DNA from: Dysgonomonas sp. ZJ279
Lineage (GTDB): Bacteria; Bacteroidota; Bacteroidia; Bacteroidales; Dysgonomonadaceae
Direction of reading: 5' to 3'
DNA length: 40,668 nucleotides
Assembly (NCBI RefSeq): GCF_011039205.1
Contig: NZ_JAAKEL010000025.1
Span: 1-40,668, forward strand
Shown here: positions 7,879 to 16,924 of the stretch, piece after piece
Position numbering within the stretch: the first letter of the stretch is position 1
Layout of the letters: each line of letters starts with the position of its first letter
The notes under the pieces: model-generated
Databases searched by the model: none
What the model was told of the DNA's origin: nothing
Seen by the model: only the letters and a program-made list of their open reading frames with translations
Position numbers and translations under genes: made by a program

Positions 7879-10800
7879 ATGGAAGACAAGGTAATGATGC
7901 CGGTCGAAAAATCGGAGAATCGTATCTTATTACGAATGAAAAGGGTCTGTTCGCTCTTGTTACTTCTCGGCTACATGTGTAGCTTGCAGGCGCATAACGC
8001 AGTGGCTCAGACAACAAGTATTTCTTTGCAGTTAAAAAATGTCAGCCTGGAGACATTATTTACTGAGATAGAGAAATCCACAGATTACATTTTTCTGTAT
8101 AAACAAAATCTGGTCAGCGACAAGCGAGTCTCTGTGAATACTACGAACGAGAGTGTCGAAACTATTCTTACTAACACGCTCGATTCACAAAATCTTGCTT
8201 ACCATATAAATGGAAAACAAATTATAATTACAAAGAAAAATGAAAGTCCTGTTATTGCTCCTCAGGAAGTTGTACAATCCACGCCCGTCAAAGGAGTGGT
8301 TTTGGGCACAGATGGCGAACCTCTTATTGGTGCTTCGGTATCGATAAAAGGAACAACTACCGGTACGATGACTGATATTGAGGGGCGTTTTTCGCTCAAT
8401 GCAAAGAAGGGTGACGTCTTGGTTTGCTCCTATATTGGTTTCAATACTAGAGAGGTTCATTTAGCTTCAATAGACAAAGAACTCAACATTGTTCTCACCG
8501 AAACCCAGAATATTATGGATGAGGTGGTAGTTGTTGGATATGGAACACAGAAAAAGGCAAACCTTACAGGAGCTGTTGATCAGATAACCAGCGAAATTTT
8601 CGAGAATCGTAATGTTCCCAATGTTACGCAAGCATTGGAAGGGGCAATTCCCAATCTTAATATTTCATTAACGGATGGTAAGCCGGGTACCACGGCATCG
8701 TATAATATTCGTGGTAAAACTTCCATCGGGCAAGAGGGTAGTGCTCTTGTGCTCATTGACGGAGTTGAGGGAGAGCCATCTATGCTTAATCCCAATGACA
8801 TTGCCAGTGTAACTGTTTTGAAGGATGCCGCTTCTGCTGCTATCTATGGTGCGCGGGGATCATTTGGAGTGGTACTCATTACCACAAAAGACCCTGCTAA
8901 AGACAAAGTATCTATTACTTATTCGGGTAATGCTTCTATAAAAAGACCGGTTATAGTCCCCGATTTGGTTACCGATGGATATACGTTTGCCAATTATTTC
9001 AACGATTCGTGGAGTGCATGGAATGACTATTCGCAAACCCCACAGAATGTAAATAAAACCTTGAAGTTCTCAGACGATTACTTGAAAGAGCTTCAACGCA
9101 GATCTACCCAATCGGGTCTTCCTGATGTGGAAGTTAATTCCAATGGCGATTATGTTTACTATGGTAGTACAGACTGGTATAAAGAACTATATAAAAATAA
9201 CACCTTCGCCAACGATCATAACTTAACGGTGACAGGTAGTAGTGGTAAGGCTAGTTATTATGTTACAGGTCGATATTATGGTCAGGACGGTATATTCCGA
9301 TATAATACGGATGACTATAGTATGTATAATTTACGTGCTAAAGGTTCTGTACAGGTTTTTAATTGGTTGAAGGTCGATAATAATATCGAATACTCATTGA
9401 TGAAATATCATAATCCGCTTAATGTGGGTGAAGGTGGTAGTATTTGGAGAAATATAGCCGATGAGGGGCATCCTCTTTCTCCTATGTTTAACCCCGATGG
9501 GACATTGACACATAGTGCTGCATACACAGTCGGTGATTTCTGGTATGGGAAAAACGGGCAGGATACGGAAAGACGCATAGTGAGAAATACAACTAGCTTT
9601 ACCGCAACTTTCCTTGAAAACAAGTTTCGTGTAAAAGGTGATTTCACATTTCAGAATAAAGACGACGATCGTAAACGGATACGTGTTCCGGTTCCTTTCA
9701 GTCGTAAACCGGGAGTAATAGAATATGTGGGTAGCAGTACCAATGATATTGAATTGATAAACAGAACGACCAACTATTTGGCATCTAATATTTATAGTGA
9801 GTATGAGAATACTTTTGCTAAAAAGCATTATTTAAAAGGAATGGTTGGCTTCAACTATGAGGAGAGTACATTCAATAGAGCTAATATTCAGCGAAATGGC
9901 TTGATTTATAGTGATGCTGATGATTTGAATCTAGCATTGGGTAATCTTACTACTACATCGGGAGATTATCAGAAGTGGAAGATAGCAGGAGGCTTTTTCC
10001 GTGCGAATTATGTATTTGACAGCCGCTATCTGCTAGAAGTGAATGGTCGTTTGGATGGTTCTTCTAAGTTCCCAACTGATGAACAATACGGATTTTTCCC
10101 TTCCGTTTCTGCCGGATGGCGTATATCGGAAGAACCTTTCTGGCAAGTGAACGATCAGGTTCTATCGGATCTGAAAATTCGTGCTTCTTATGGATCATTG
10201 GGTAATGGTAATATTCCTCCATTTAGATTCTTGGAATTATTGAATATAGCACAATCAGGCAGGATATTAAATGGCGGACGTCCTCAGGCAATAAGTAACC
10301 CAAAGGTACTTCCATTAGGTCTGACATGGGAAACAGCGACAACATCCAATTTTGGTCTCGATTTTGGCTCATTGGGAGGACGCTTGCGCCTAACAGCCGA
10401 CTATTATATTCGTAAAACAACAGATATGTTTACTCCCGGTATGACATTACCCGATGTTTTCGGAGAAGAGGTACCCTATGGAAATAATGCCAATATGACG
10501 ACGCAGGGATATGAAATATCCGTAGCGTGGAACGATAAGTTTACATTGGCCAACAAGCCATTCCGATATGAGATACGTGCATCTCTAGCTGATGCAAGGT
10601 CTACAATCGATAAGTATAATAATCCCGAAAGAAAATTGGGAGATGGTATATATTATGAAGGACAGAGGGTCGGCGAAATATGGGGTTATGTGACCGAAGG
10701 TTTCTTTACATCGGAAGCAGACATTGCAAACCATGCAGACCAATCTCTTTTCAAATCGAGCACGAGTGGTAAATGGCTACCGGGAGACATTAAGTTCAAA

Positions 10801-11427
10801 GATCTTGATGGCGATGGAGTTATAGACTATGGAAAGAATACTGTGGATGACCCGGGTGACAAAAAAGTTATTGGTAATACCGAACCTCGTTATGTCTATA
10901 ATTTCATGTTGAATGCCGAGTGGAATAACTTCTCGTTCTCTACATTCTTTCAAGGTGTAGGAAAACAAGACTGGTATCCCGGTCCCGAAGCCGGATTATT
11001 CTGGGGACAGTACAATCGCCCGTATAATGATATGCCTAAATCACAGCTTGGTAATATATGGACAGAGGATAATCCTGATGCTTACTTCCCTCGCTATCGT
11101 GGCTACATTGCTCAGAATGGATCGGGAACTTTGCGCCAACCTCAGACAAAGTATCTGCAAAGTGTGGCTTATTTGCGTCTCAAAAATATTCAGATCGGAT
11201 ATAATTTGCCACAGAAATTTATTTCGAGGATAAAAATGCAGAATGCACGCATCTATCTTACCGGTGAAAACTTATGGTGCTGGTCGCCTTTGTATAAGCA
11301 TACCGATAATATGGATGTAAGTTCAATCGATGGATCGGATAGGGATTTAACAAGCGGTACAAGTGGTAATGGATGGAATTATCCTTTGCTGAAGAGTGTT
11401 ACGTTTGGTCTGTCTCTTACATTTTAA
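7879..11427 (+). CDS. SusC/RagA TonB-dependent outer-membrane transporter with STN signalling domain
   Basis: This 1182-residue outer-membrane importer has its signal peptide at about residues 20-45, ending AVAQ. Then come an STN signalling domain (about 46-118), a carboxypeptidase-regulatory-like beta-sandwich (about 138-212, GEPLIGASVSIKG), a TonB box (DEVVVVGYG near 214-222), the plug (about 225-350) and the 22-strand barrel ending LKSVTFGLSLTF. The frame is open upstream to a TTG at 7822, but the ATG at 7879 is preferred. The signal peptide then has a hydrophilic 19-residue extension before MKRVCSLLLLL, common in this family. The STN domain marks it as the ligand sensor for the upstream FecR/sigma pair. 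It would import an oligomeric nutrient with the SusD partner encoded 13 bp downstream; the substrate is unknown. Confidence 0.95.
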   Translation: MEDKVMMPVEKSENRILLRMKRVCSLLLLLGYMCSLQAHNAVAQTTSISLQLKNVSLETLFTEIEKSTDYIFLYKQNLVSDKRVSVNTTNESVETILTNTLDSQNLAYHINGKQIIITKKNESPVIAPQEVVQSTPVKGVVLGTDGEPLIGASVSIKGTTTGTMTDIEGRFSLNAKKGDVLVCSYIGFNTREVHLASIDKELNIVLTETQNIMDEVVVVGYGTQKKANLTGAVDQITSEIFENRNVPNVTQALEGAIPNLNISLTDGKPGTTASYNIRGKTSIGQEGSALVLIDGVEGEPSMLNPNDIASVTVLKDAASAAIYGARGSFGVVLITTKDPAKDKVSITYSGNASIKRPVIVPDLVTDGYTFANYFNDSWSAWNDYSQTPQNVNKTLKFSDDYLKELQRRSTQSGLPDVEVNSNGDYVYYGSTDWYKELYKNNTFANDHNLTVTGSSGKASYYVTGRYYGQDGIFRYNTDDYSMYNLRAKGSVQVFNWLKVDNNIEYSLMKYHNPLNVGEGGSIWRNIADEGHPLSPMFNPDGTLTHSAAYTVGDFWYGKNGQDTERRIVRNTTSFTATFLENKFRVKGDFTFQNKDDDRKRIRVPVPFSRKPGVIEYVGSSTNDIELINRTTNYLASNIYSEYENTFAKKHYLKGMVGFNYEESTFNRANIQRNGLIYSDADDLNLALGNLTTTSGDYQKWKIAGGFFRANYVFDSRYLLEVNGRLDGSSKFPTDEQYGFFPSVSAGWRISEEPFWQVNDQVLSDLKIRASYGSLGNGNIPPFRFLELLNIAQSGRILNGGRPQAISNPKVLPLGLTWETATTSNFGLDFGSLGGRLRLTADYYIRKTTDMFTPGMTLPDVFGEEVPYGNNANMTTQGYEISVAWNDKFTLANKPFRYEIRASLADARSTIDKYNNPERKLGDGIYYEGQRVGEIWGYVTEGFFTSEADIANHADQSLFKSSTSGKWLPGDIKFKDLDGDGVIDYGKNTVDDPGDKKVIGNTEPRYVYNFMLNAEWNNFSFSTFFQGVGKQDWYPGPEAGLFWGQYNRPYNDMPKSQLGNIWTEDNPDAYFPRYRGYIAQNGSGTLRQPQTKYLQSVAYLRLKNIQIGYNLPQKFISRIKMQNARIYLTGENLWCWSPLYKHTDNMDVSSIDGSDRDLTSGTSGNGWNYPLLKSVTFGLSLTF

Positions 11428-11440
11428 AATAAATATGTAT

Positions 11441-13231
11441 ATGAAAAAGATAATATTTGCATTATTGATGATTTGTGGTTTCGTTTCGTGTAATTTGGAC
11501 GAAAATCCTAAATCGAATGTTACAAAAGAACCTGTTTTTAACAGTGAAGATGGATTGAAGTTATACACTTATTCATTCTACAATATTTTGCCGAGTGCAT
11601 CTGCTGCTACTCAAATGGATAATATGTGTGATTATTCGGTGAGAACTCAGGTTCCCGACTTTATTCGCGAAGGCGCATATAGCTCACAGCGAAGCGACAT
11701 TGGTTGGGATTGGCAAGACTGGCAGAGGCTACGTAATATCAACTATTTTATCGGGAACTGTAATAGCCCCTCTTTGCCGGAAGCAGTGAAACAGAATTAT
11801 ATAGGAATCGCCCGTTTCTTTCGTGCTTACTATTATTTCGATAAGGTGAAGCGCTATGGCGATGTTCCATGGATTAATAAAGCGATGGAAACAGAAGATC
11901 CCGATCTGTATTCGGGACGTGATTCCAGAACCTTAGTGATGGATTCGGTTTTGAGCGATCTGGATTATGCGAGTAAACATATTATTATGGATACCGATCC
12001 GACATCTTCGCTGATAACTAAAGCAGTTGTATATGCTTTTAAATCGAGAGTCTGTTTGTTTGAGGGTACTTTCAGAAAATATCATACAGAGTATAATCTG
12101 TCGTCAACTGCTGATGAATGGCTAAAAGAATCTGTAGACGCAGCCAACGAACTGATGACGAATGCTAAGTTTAAATATACTGTATATACTGCTTCCGGTA
12201 TATCTAAAGCCTATCGTGAATTATTTACAAGTCAGAAAGCAATCCAGTCCGAAGTGATACTTGCTTCTGTATGCGATAAATCACAAAGTGTATTGAATGA
12301 TGCCAACTGGTGGTGGACAAGTTCTACTTACGGATCACGTATTAGTTTGAGTCGTGTTTTTGTGAATACTTATTTAAATTTAGATGGAACTGCATTTACA
12401 GGTAATCCGGGTTATAAAACAATGGTGTTCTCAGATGAAGTGAAAAATAGAGATAAACGCCTTGAACAAACAATTCGCACTCCCGGATATCAAAGAATAG
12501 ACGGTGGGGTTGCTGTTGCCGCACCTCCTATATTCTCGTACACCTATACAGGTTATCAACCGATTAAGTTCTGTCTGGACGATGTATATTATGATAGTGG
12601 TTCTAATAATGATAACACAATCCCTTTGATACGTTATGCTGAAGTGCTGTTGAATTACGCTGAAGCTAAAGCTGAACTGGGTACACTTACCAATTCGGAT
12701 TGGGAAAAGACTGTTGGAGCCTTACGGGCAAGGGCTGGTATTACAGGTGGATTGAATGCCAAGCCAACAACTATCGATGCTTATTTTCAAGCTAGTTATT
12801 TCCCCGAAATATCTGATCCTACTTTATTGGAGATAAGAAGAGAACGTTCTATCGAACTTGTATTCGAGGGTCTGCGCTTCCCCGATATTATACGATGGAA
12901 CAAGGGAAAATTGATAGAAATGGATTGGAACGGTTTCTATGTTCCGGCTATAGAAGTACCTATGGATTTGAATAATGATGGAATCCTGGATGTTTGCTTC
13001 ACCTATCAGGATCCTGTTAAAGATCCGATTAAAGGTGTTACTTATGTGAATGTCGACCCGAACAAGGGTGGTAAAGTGAATCCGCAACAACTTAAGAATG
13101 GAACCAGTGGAGAATTAACATGGCTGAACAATCTTCCTCGTAAATGGAATAACAAGTTCTACCTATACCCTGTTCCAGAATCCGCAATATTAATGAATCC
13201 TAACCTGAAACCTCAAAATACAGGTTGGTAA
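11441..13231 (+). CDS. SusD/RagB family nutrient-binding outer-membrane lipoprotein
   Basis: This 596-residue surface lipoprotein caps the preceding SusC barrel and binds its substrate. The signal MKKIIFALLMICGFVSC has a lipobox with Cys17. The TPR-like SusD fold is recognisable from ARFFRAYYYFDKVKRYGDVP (about 125-145), AVVYAFKSRVCLFEG and the C-terminal PLIRYAEVLLNYAEAKAEL, RRERSIELVFEGLRFPDIIRW and YLYPVPESAI signatures. The frame is open further upstream and overlaps the end of susC. ATGs at 11435 and 11441 are both possible, and 11441 gives the clean MKK signal. It is followed after 15 bp by an exported phosphatase/nuclease-fold enzyme, so the three genes form one operon. Confidence 0.94.
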   Translation: MKKIIFALLMICGFVSCNLDENPKSNVTKEPVFNSEDGLKLYTYSFYNILPSASAATQMDNMCDYSVRTQVPDFIREGAYSSQRSDIGWDWQDWQRLRNINYFIGNCNSPSLPEAVKQNYIGIARFFRAYYYFDKVKRYGDVPWINKAMETEDPDLYSGRDSRTLVMDSVLSDLDYASKHIIMDTDPTSSLITKAVVYAFKSRVCLFEGTFRKYHTEYNLSSTADEWLKESVDAANELMTNAKFKYTVYTASGISKAYRELFTSQKAIQSEVILASVCDKSQSVLNDANWWWTSSTYGSRISLSRVFVNTYLNLDGTAFTGNPGYKTMVFSDEVKNRDKRLEQTIRTPGYQRIDGGVAVAAPPIFSYTYTGYQPIKFCLDDVYYDSGSNNDNTIPLIRYAEVLLNYAEAKAELGTLTNSDWEKTVGALRARAGITGGLNAKPTTIDAYFQASYFPEISDPTLLEIRRERSIELVFEGLRFPDIIRWNKGKLIEMDWNGFYVPAIEVPMDLNNDGILDVCFTYQDPVKDPIKGVTYVNVDPNKGGKVNPQQLKNGTSGELTWLNNLPRKWNNKFYLYPVPESAILMNPNLKPQNTGW

Positions 13232-13246
13232 ATAATAATATACACT

Positions 13247-14092
13247 ATGAAAAATGTAATTATTCTTTTAATCTCTTTATTTTCTGTGTGCGGATCTTTA
13301 TCCGCACAGCAGAAAGTAAAAATGAATGTAGCTAGTTTTAATCTTCGTTACGATAATCCCGGAGATGGTATAGATACATGGTCTAATCGTAAGGATATGG
13401 TTACCTCACTTATTCAGTTTCACGATTTCGATGTATTTGGTACTCAGGAAGGTTTAATTAATCAGATAAAAGCGATTGCAGAAAGCGATACTTATGCTTA
13501 TGTCGGTGGTGGTCGTGACGACGGAAAAGAAGCGGGCGAACATTCTGCTGTGTTCTATAAAAAGGAGCGGTTCGAACTTTTAGATAAGGGAGATTTTTGG
13601 TTTTCGCAAACACCCGATGTCCCGTCTTATGGTTGGGATGCAGTGAAACATCGTCGCATTTGTTCGTGGGCAAAACTGAAAGAAAAAAGCAGCGGTAAAG
13701 AATTTTATTTCTTTAGTTTGCATTTCGACCATCAGGGAGTTGAGGCTCGTCGTGAATCTGCAAAGTTGCTTATCGATAAAATAAAGGCAATTGCAGGGAA
13801 TATTCCGACTATCTGCGTGGGCGACTTTAATTCCAAACCTTTGGATGAACCTATCCAGATAATAAAAAGGGCGGATTTTGTTCTGGACGCGCGCGAAATA
13901 ACTAAAACTCCTCCTTATGGTACATTGGGTACTGTGAGCCAATTTAAGATGGAACCCAACATGAAAGATCGTATCGATTATATCTGGGTCACTAAGGGGA
14001 TTACGGTTAGCAGGTATGCAACGCTAAACGAGTCACAATATGGACGTTTTCCTTCTGATCATTTTCCGATAATGGCAACTGTCATTTTCTAA
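13247..14092 (+). CDS. Exported endonuclease/exonuclease/phosphatase (EEP) family hydrolase
   Basis: This 281-residue metal-dependent hydrolase of the EEP (DNase I / inositol phosphatase / sphingomyelinase-like) fold has a signal peptide ending SLSAQ near residue 21. The full catalytic set is visible: Asn32 in FNLRYDN, Glu68 in GTQEG, His159 in LHFDHQG, Asp193 and Asn195 in GDFNSKP, Asp244 in RIDYIW and His272 in SDHFP. It should therefore hydrolyse a phosphate ester or phosphodiester outside the cytoplasm. It is the last gene of the susC-susD operon, so the imported substrate may be phosphorylated or phosphodiester-linked. It is followed by a repeat and a strong hairpin, and the next gene converges on it. 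The exact substrate cannot be read from sequence. Confidence 0.9.
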   Translation: MKNVIILLISLFSVCGSLSAQQKVKMNVASFNLRYDNPGDGIDTWSNRKDMVTSLIQFHDFDVFGTQEGLINQIKAIAESDTYAYVGGGRDDGKEAGEHSAVFYKKERFELLDKGDFWFSQTPDVPSYGWDAVKHRRICSWAKLKEKSSGKEFYFFSLHFDHQGVEARRESAKLLIDKIKAIAGNIPTICVGDFNSKPLDEPIQIIKRADFVLDAREITKTPPYGTLGTVSQFKMEPNMKDRIDYIWVTKGITVSRYATLNESQYGRFPSDHFPIMATVIF

Positions 14093-14155
14093 ATTAATGT
14101 GAGCTTGAAATAAACATTATATAATTATGAGTCTGGATTTATCTTTCGTTCATTC

Positions 14156-14236
14156 TGTCATCCCGATACGCAGTGAGGGATCTCGACTATTTCTTGTTAT
14201 AGGATAACAGATCCCTCCTTTCAGTTCGGGATGACA
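14156..14236 (-). repeat. 81-bp palindromic dispersed element, copy A
   Basis: The ends TGTCATCCCGA and its complement TCGGGATGACA bound an element with inverted repeats and a central unpaired region of about 27 bp. Read on the minus strand it matches the element at 32575-32655 at 69 of 81 aligned positions, with equal length. It lies between two convergent genes. I see no open reading frame and no obvious target-site duplication. Confidence 0.8.
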
Positions 14237-14281
14237 AATTCGACATTACCTATATCGAACCCGTTAAATTAAGAGAGGCAT

Positions 14282-14330
14282 TTAAATAATTCAGGCCGTA
14301 AAGTATTACTTTACGGCCTGAATTATTTAA
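14282..14330. terminator. Bidirectional terminator (perfect 23-bp stem)
   Basis: A perfect 23-bp inverted repeat with a 3-nt ATT loop has a GC-rich core (CAGGCCGTAAAGT) and AT-rich outer arms giving T-rich runs on either strand. It sits between the rightward EEP gene (ends 14092) and the leftward aldo/keto reductase gene (ends 14355), so it can terminate both. Confidence 0.85.
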
Positions 14331-14354
14331 GACTATTCCGAATAAGGAATATAC

Positions 14355-15176
14355 TTAGAAGTTGAAAGTCTCGGGATCGGCTCCTAAACGTAAGTTCTTA
14401 TTTAGAGCATTTATCTGTTTAGCTTCTTCCCCTGTCAGTTTAAAATCATCGATGCTAAGATTTTCTATCAACCTTGCTTTGTGCACCGATTTAGGTATTA
14501 CTATAACACCACGTTCTACATTCCAGCGAAGTACAACTTGTGCCGGCGATTTCCCATGTTTCTTTGCTATCTCTACTACAACAGGATTAGATAAAACATC
14601 CGATTGCCCTGCGCCCAAAGGCCCCCATGCTTGAGGATGAATACCTTTTTCTTTGCAGTATTTCACCACAGACTCTTGTGTGAGATAAGGGTAGCATTCT
14701 ATTTGGTTTACAGCGGGAACAATTTCGGCTTCTTTCAATAAATCATCCAAATGATGTGTATTGTAATTGCTTACACCAATCGCTTTTGCCTTACCGCTTT
14801 TGTAGACCTCTTCCATCTTTTTCCAGATACTTACATAACTCTCTTTCACAGGCCAGTGAACGAGGTACAGATCGATATAGTCGGTACCTAGTCTTTTCAA
14901 ACTGGCATCGATAGCTTCCTGTACTTTACCGGAGCGCTGATCGTCATTCCAAAGTTTAGTAGTCAGGAATATCTCTTGGCGGCGAACCCCCGAATCTTTT
15001 ATTGCTTTGCCTACCGCTTCTTCATTGCCATATATCATTGCAGTATCTATATGTCTGTATCCGACAGATAATGCTGTTTTAACTGTTTCGGATGCTATAT
15101 TAGCATCCTCTACTCTGAATACGCCGACCCCCACTGCCGGAATCTTTATGCCATTATTTAAAATAAACTCTTTCAT
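14355..15176 (-). CDS. Aldo/keto reductase (2,5-diketo-D-gluconate reductase type)
   Basis: This 273-residue cytoplasmic NADPH-dependent reductase has a TIM-barrel AKR fold. The catalytic tetrad is visible: Asp44 and Tyr49 in HIDTAMIYGNE, Lys74 in TTKLW and His107 in LVHWP. The GVSNYN motif and the C-terminal cofactor motif IPKSVHKARLIENL are also present. Family members reduce aldehydes, ketoacids and methylglyoxal-like carbonyls; the substrate here is unknown. It lies 55 bp downstream of an MdaB-like quinone reductase on the same strand, and a LysR regulator is divergent from that pair. A carbonyl/quinone stress role is therefore plausible. Confidence 0.93.
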   Translation of the reverse strand: MKEFILNNGIKIPAVGVGVFRVEDANIASETVKTALSVGYRHIDTAMIYGNEEAVGKAIKDSGVRRQEIFLTTKLWNDDQRSGKVQEAIDASLKRLGTDYIDLYLVHWPVKESYVSIWKKMEEVYKSGKAKAIGVSNYNTHHLDDLLKEAEIVPAVNQIECYPYLTQESVVKYCKEKGIHPQAWGPLGAGQSDVLSNPVVVEIAKKHGKSPAQVVLRWNVERGVIVIPKSVHKARLIENLSIDDFKLTGEEAKQINALNKNLRLGADPETFNF

Positions 15177-15231
15177 ATTCTTCTTTTTATCAGGTTATTA
15201 CCCAAAGTTAAACTTTTACTTAGAAATCCGT

Positions 15232-15840
15232 TTATAATGATTTTGAAATAATGTTAAGATGCTCAATATACTCCTTTTTATCTTGTTCTATCTTTTCGGG
15301 AGTAACATCTTTTTCCATTTCGTGAAAGTTAAAACCCTGAACTTTTGATAGACCAGTGAATCGATTCATCTTATGGACACCCATCATTACATCATCTACA
15401 CTATGTTCGTCGAAGAATTCGCCCGGCACGGTAAATGCCTCTATAGGCGCATTCCAACTTGTAGTAAGCATGTATTTTCGTCCGTGTAATGAACCTCCTG
15501 TTCCATAATGCAATTTAGGGCTATCGTTGTGTCGGCTTCTACCGTCACTCACATAAATACCGGCTTTGTGTCCTGCTGTGAAAACAAGATCGATGTATTC
15601 TTTTAGTTTATAAGGTAGGTGAAACCACCAAACAGGTGTATGATAGATGATTAGATCTGCCCATACAAAGTTTTTTACTTCTTCTTCGGGTATGTAAGGC
15701 TCATTGATGTTAGTTATCTTAACTTCGGCCGACAGTTCATTCTTGAAGAACTCAGCAGTCCAGTCGGTTAGTGTCGCATTAAATGTACCACCAGAGTGTG
15801 CAAAGTGCTGACCTCCATTGATTATAAATATCTTTTTCAT
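15232..15840 (-). CDS. mdaB: MdaB-like NAD(P)H:quinone oxidoreductase (flavodoxin fold)
   Basis: This 202-residue flavoprotein starts with the beta strand and FMN/FAD phosphate loop IFIINGGQHFAHSGG, as in E. coli MdaB (IINGAKKFAHS). Other shared segments are VWADLIIYHTPVWWFHLPYKLKEYID, ASDGR-like VSDGRSRH and the TSWNAPIEAFT motif. It would carry out two-electron reduction of quinones, protecting against redox cycling. It is first of a two-gene leftward operon with the aldo/keto reductase and is divergent from a LysR regulator 111 bp away. The symbol is by clear similarity of motifs; function in this organism is inferred. Confidence 0.88.
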   Translation of the reverse strand: MKKIFIINGGQHFAHSGGTFNATLTDWTAEFFKNELSAEVKITNINEPYIPEEEVKNFVWADLIIYHTPVWWFHLPYKLKEYIDLVFTAGHKAGIYVSDGRSRHNDSPKLHYGTGGSLHGRKYMLTTSWNAPIEAFTVPGEFFDEHSVDDVMMGVHKMNRFTGLSKVQGFNFHEMEKDVTPEKIEQDKKEYIEHLNIISKSL

Positions 15841-15872
15841 AAACGATTCTTTATTTTTAAATTATAATAGCA

Positions 15873-15880
15873 CAAAATTA
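15873..15880 (-). promoter_or_regulatory. -7 promoter box for mdaB
   Basis: On the minus strand this reads TAATTTTG, matching TAnnTTTG, 32 bp before the mdaB start codon. A clear -33 element is not visible. It is back-to-back with the LysR promoter. Confidence 0.5.
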
Positions 15881-15916
15881 ACGGTTTATATTTGATAAAT
15901 AAAATAATATAAATCA

Positions 15917-15924
15917 TATATTTG
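15917..15924 (+). promoter_or_regulatory. -7 promoter box for the LysR gene
   Basis: TATATTTG matches TAnnTTTG, 27 bp before the ATG at 15952. A TTTG at 15891-15894 is 22 bp upstream, a possible -33. The same 8-mer also occurs at 15887-15894. The box overlaps the upstream TTG start of the long open frame, so that start is rejected. Confidence 0.6.
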
Positions 15925-15951
15925 TATCATAATAATTATAAGTATGTTTTT

Positions 15952-16854
15952 ATGATAAATCTAGAATGGTTCAGAACTTTCAAAACAATATACGAAACAG
16001 GGTCTTTAACGTCTGCTGCAAACAAACTTTATATATCTCAACCGGGAGTCAGTCTTCATCTGAATTCGTTAGAAGCGCATGTAGGAAACAAGCTTTTCGA
16101 TAGAGGTACACGTAAAATGCTGCCAACCGAGCATGGTAAAATGTTATATAATTCGGTTGTGGACGAAATAAAAAAACTGGAAACTATCGAGAGGCATTTT
16201 TCTCGTAATTGCCATGCTAATAAAACCGGAATAAGTATAGGAATGTGTTTCGAGACATTTCAGTTTGTTCTCGAGCCTTATATAAGTAAGCTGCCTTTTA
16301 ATCTTATTTCCAAATTTGGCGATTATTTCGATATGTTGAATGATCTTGACAAAGGGCTTCTCGACTTTGTTATTACACCACAAAAGGATGATGCACTGAA
16401 TATTTTATTTACACCCTTTTCAAAAGAACGTATTATTGTGATTGCAGGCTCTGAAAACGATGTGTCTGAGTTTAGTGATATACTTATATCTAATGGAAAG
16501 GATTGTGAGGATTGGCTTAATAAGCAGCAGTGGTTTGGCACTACAGGCGATATGGAACATCTGCGAAACTTCTGGGTGCAGAACTTCAATAAAAGACCTG
16601 ATTTTAAACCGAACTTTATAGTGCCTAATATGAGTTCTATTATTCGATGTATCTCCGGTCGCGAAGGCTTTGCTGTTGTGCCTGATTTCCTGTGCAGAAA
16701 ACAAATTGAAAACGGTGATATTCAAATTGTATGGGAGGGTAATAAGCCATTGGAGAATACTTTATATTTTGCACAGAGAAAGAAGACTATTTATACCGAG
16801 GAGCTAAAGGTGTTGCAAGATATTTTTACGAAAGAGTTAAAGAACGGAATTTGA
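15952..16854 (+). CDS. LysR family transcriptional regulator
   Basis: This 300-residue protein has an N-terminal winged HTH at about 1-60 (WFRTFKTIYETGSLTSAANKL, then ISQPGVSLHLNSLE). A C-terminal periplasmic-binding-protein-like effector domain covers about 85-295. The start at 15952 gives the family's usual short lead before the HTH. It is transcribed away from the mdaB/aldo-keto reductase pair with both promoters in a 111-bp gap, the standard arrangement for a LysR regulator controlling its divergent neighbours. The effector is unknown; a quinone or electrophile is a guess from the target genes. Confidence 0.92.
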   Translation: MINLEWFRTFKTIYETGSLTSAANKLYISQPGVSLHLNSLEAHVGNKLFDRGTRKMLPTEHGKMLYNSVVDEIKKLETIERHFSRNCHANKTGISIGMCFETFQFVLEPYISKLPFNLISKFGDYFDMLNDLDKGLLDFVITPQKDDALNILFTPFSKERIIVIAGSENDVSEFSDILISNGKDCEDWLNKQQWFGTTGDMEHLRNFWVQNFNKRPDFKPNFIVPNMSSIIRCISGREGFAVVPDFLCRKQIENGDIQIVWEGNKPLENTLYFAQRKKTIYTEELKVLQDIFTKELKNGI

Positions 16855-16910
16855 TAAATATTTTGCTAATAAAGCAGCATTTAGACACTTTATATACAAT
16901 TATAATTAGG

Positions 16911-16918
16911 TATCTTTG
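16911..16918 (+). promoter_or_regulatory. -7 box just before the methyltransferase ATG
   Basis: TATCTTTG matches TAnnTTTG exactly, and the only plausible ATG (16925) is 6 nt further on. Transcription would then start at or next to the ATG, giving a leaderless or nearly leaderless mRNA. No good -33 TTG is seen. Confidence 0.5.
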
Positions 16919-16924
16919 CAGTAT

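Noticed and set aside
9394-9828. 144-residue open frame antisense to the first susC
   Set aside because: It lies wholly inside a well-supported SusC gene on the other strand, has no family motif or promoter, and is low-complexity shadow sequence.
13580-13942. 120-residue antisense open frame in the EEP gene
   Set aside because: Covers catalytic segments of the EEP enzyme on the opposite strand; a shadow.
14282-14330. Perfect 23-bp palindrome considered as a mobile-element end or recombination site
   Set aside because: Its position between convergent genes, GC-rich core and short loop fit a bidirectional terminator, and no second copy was noticed.
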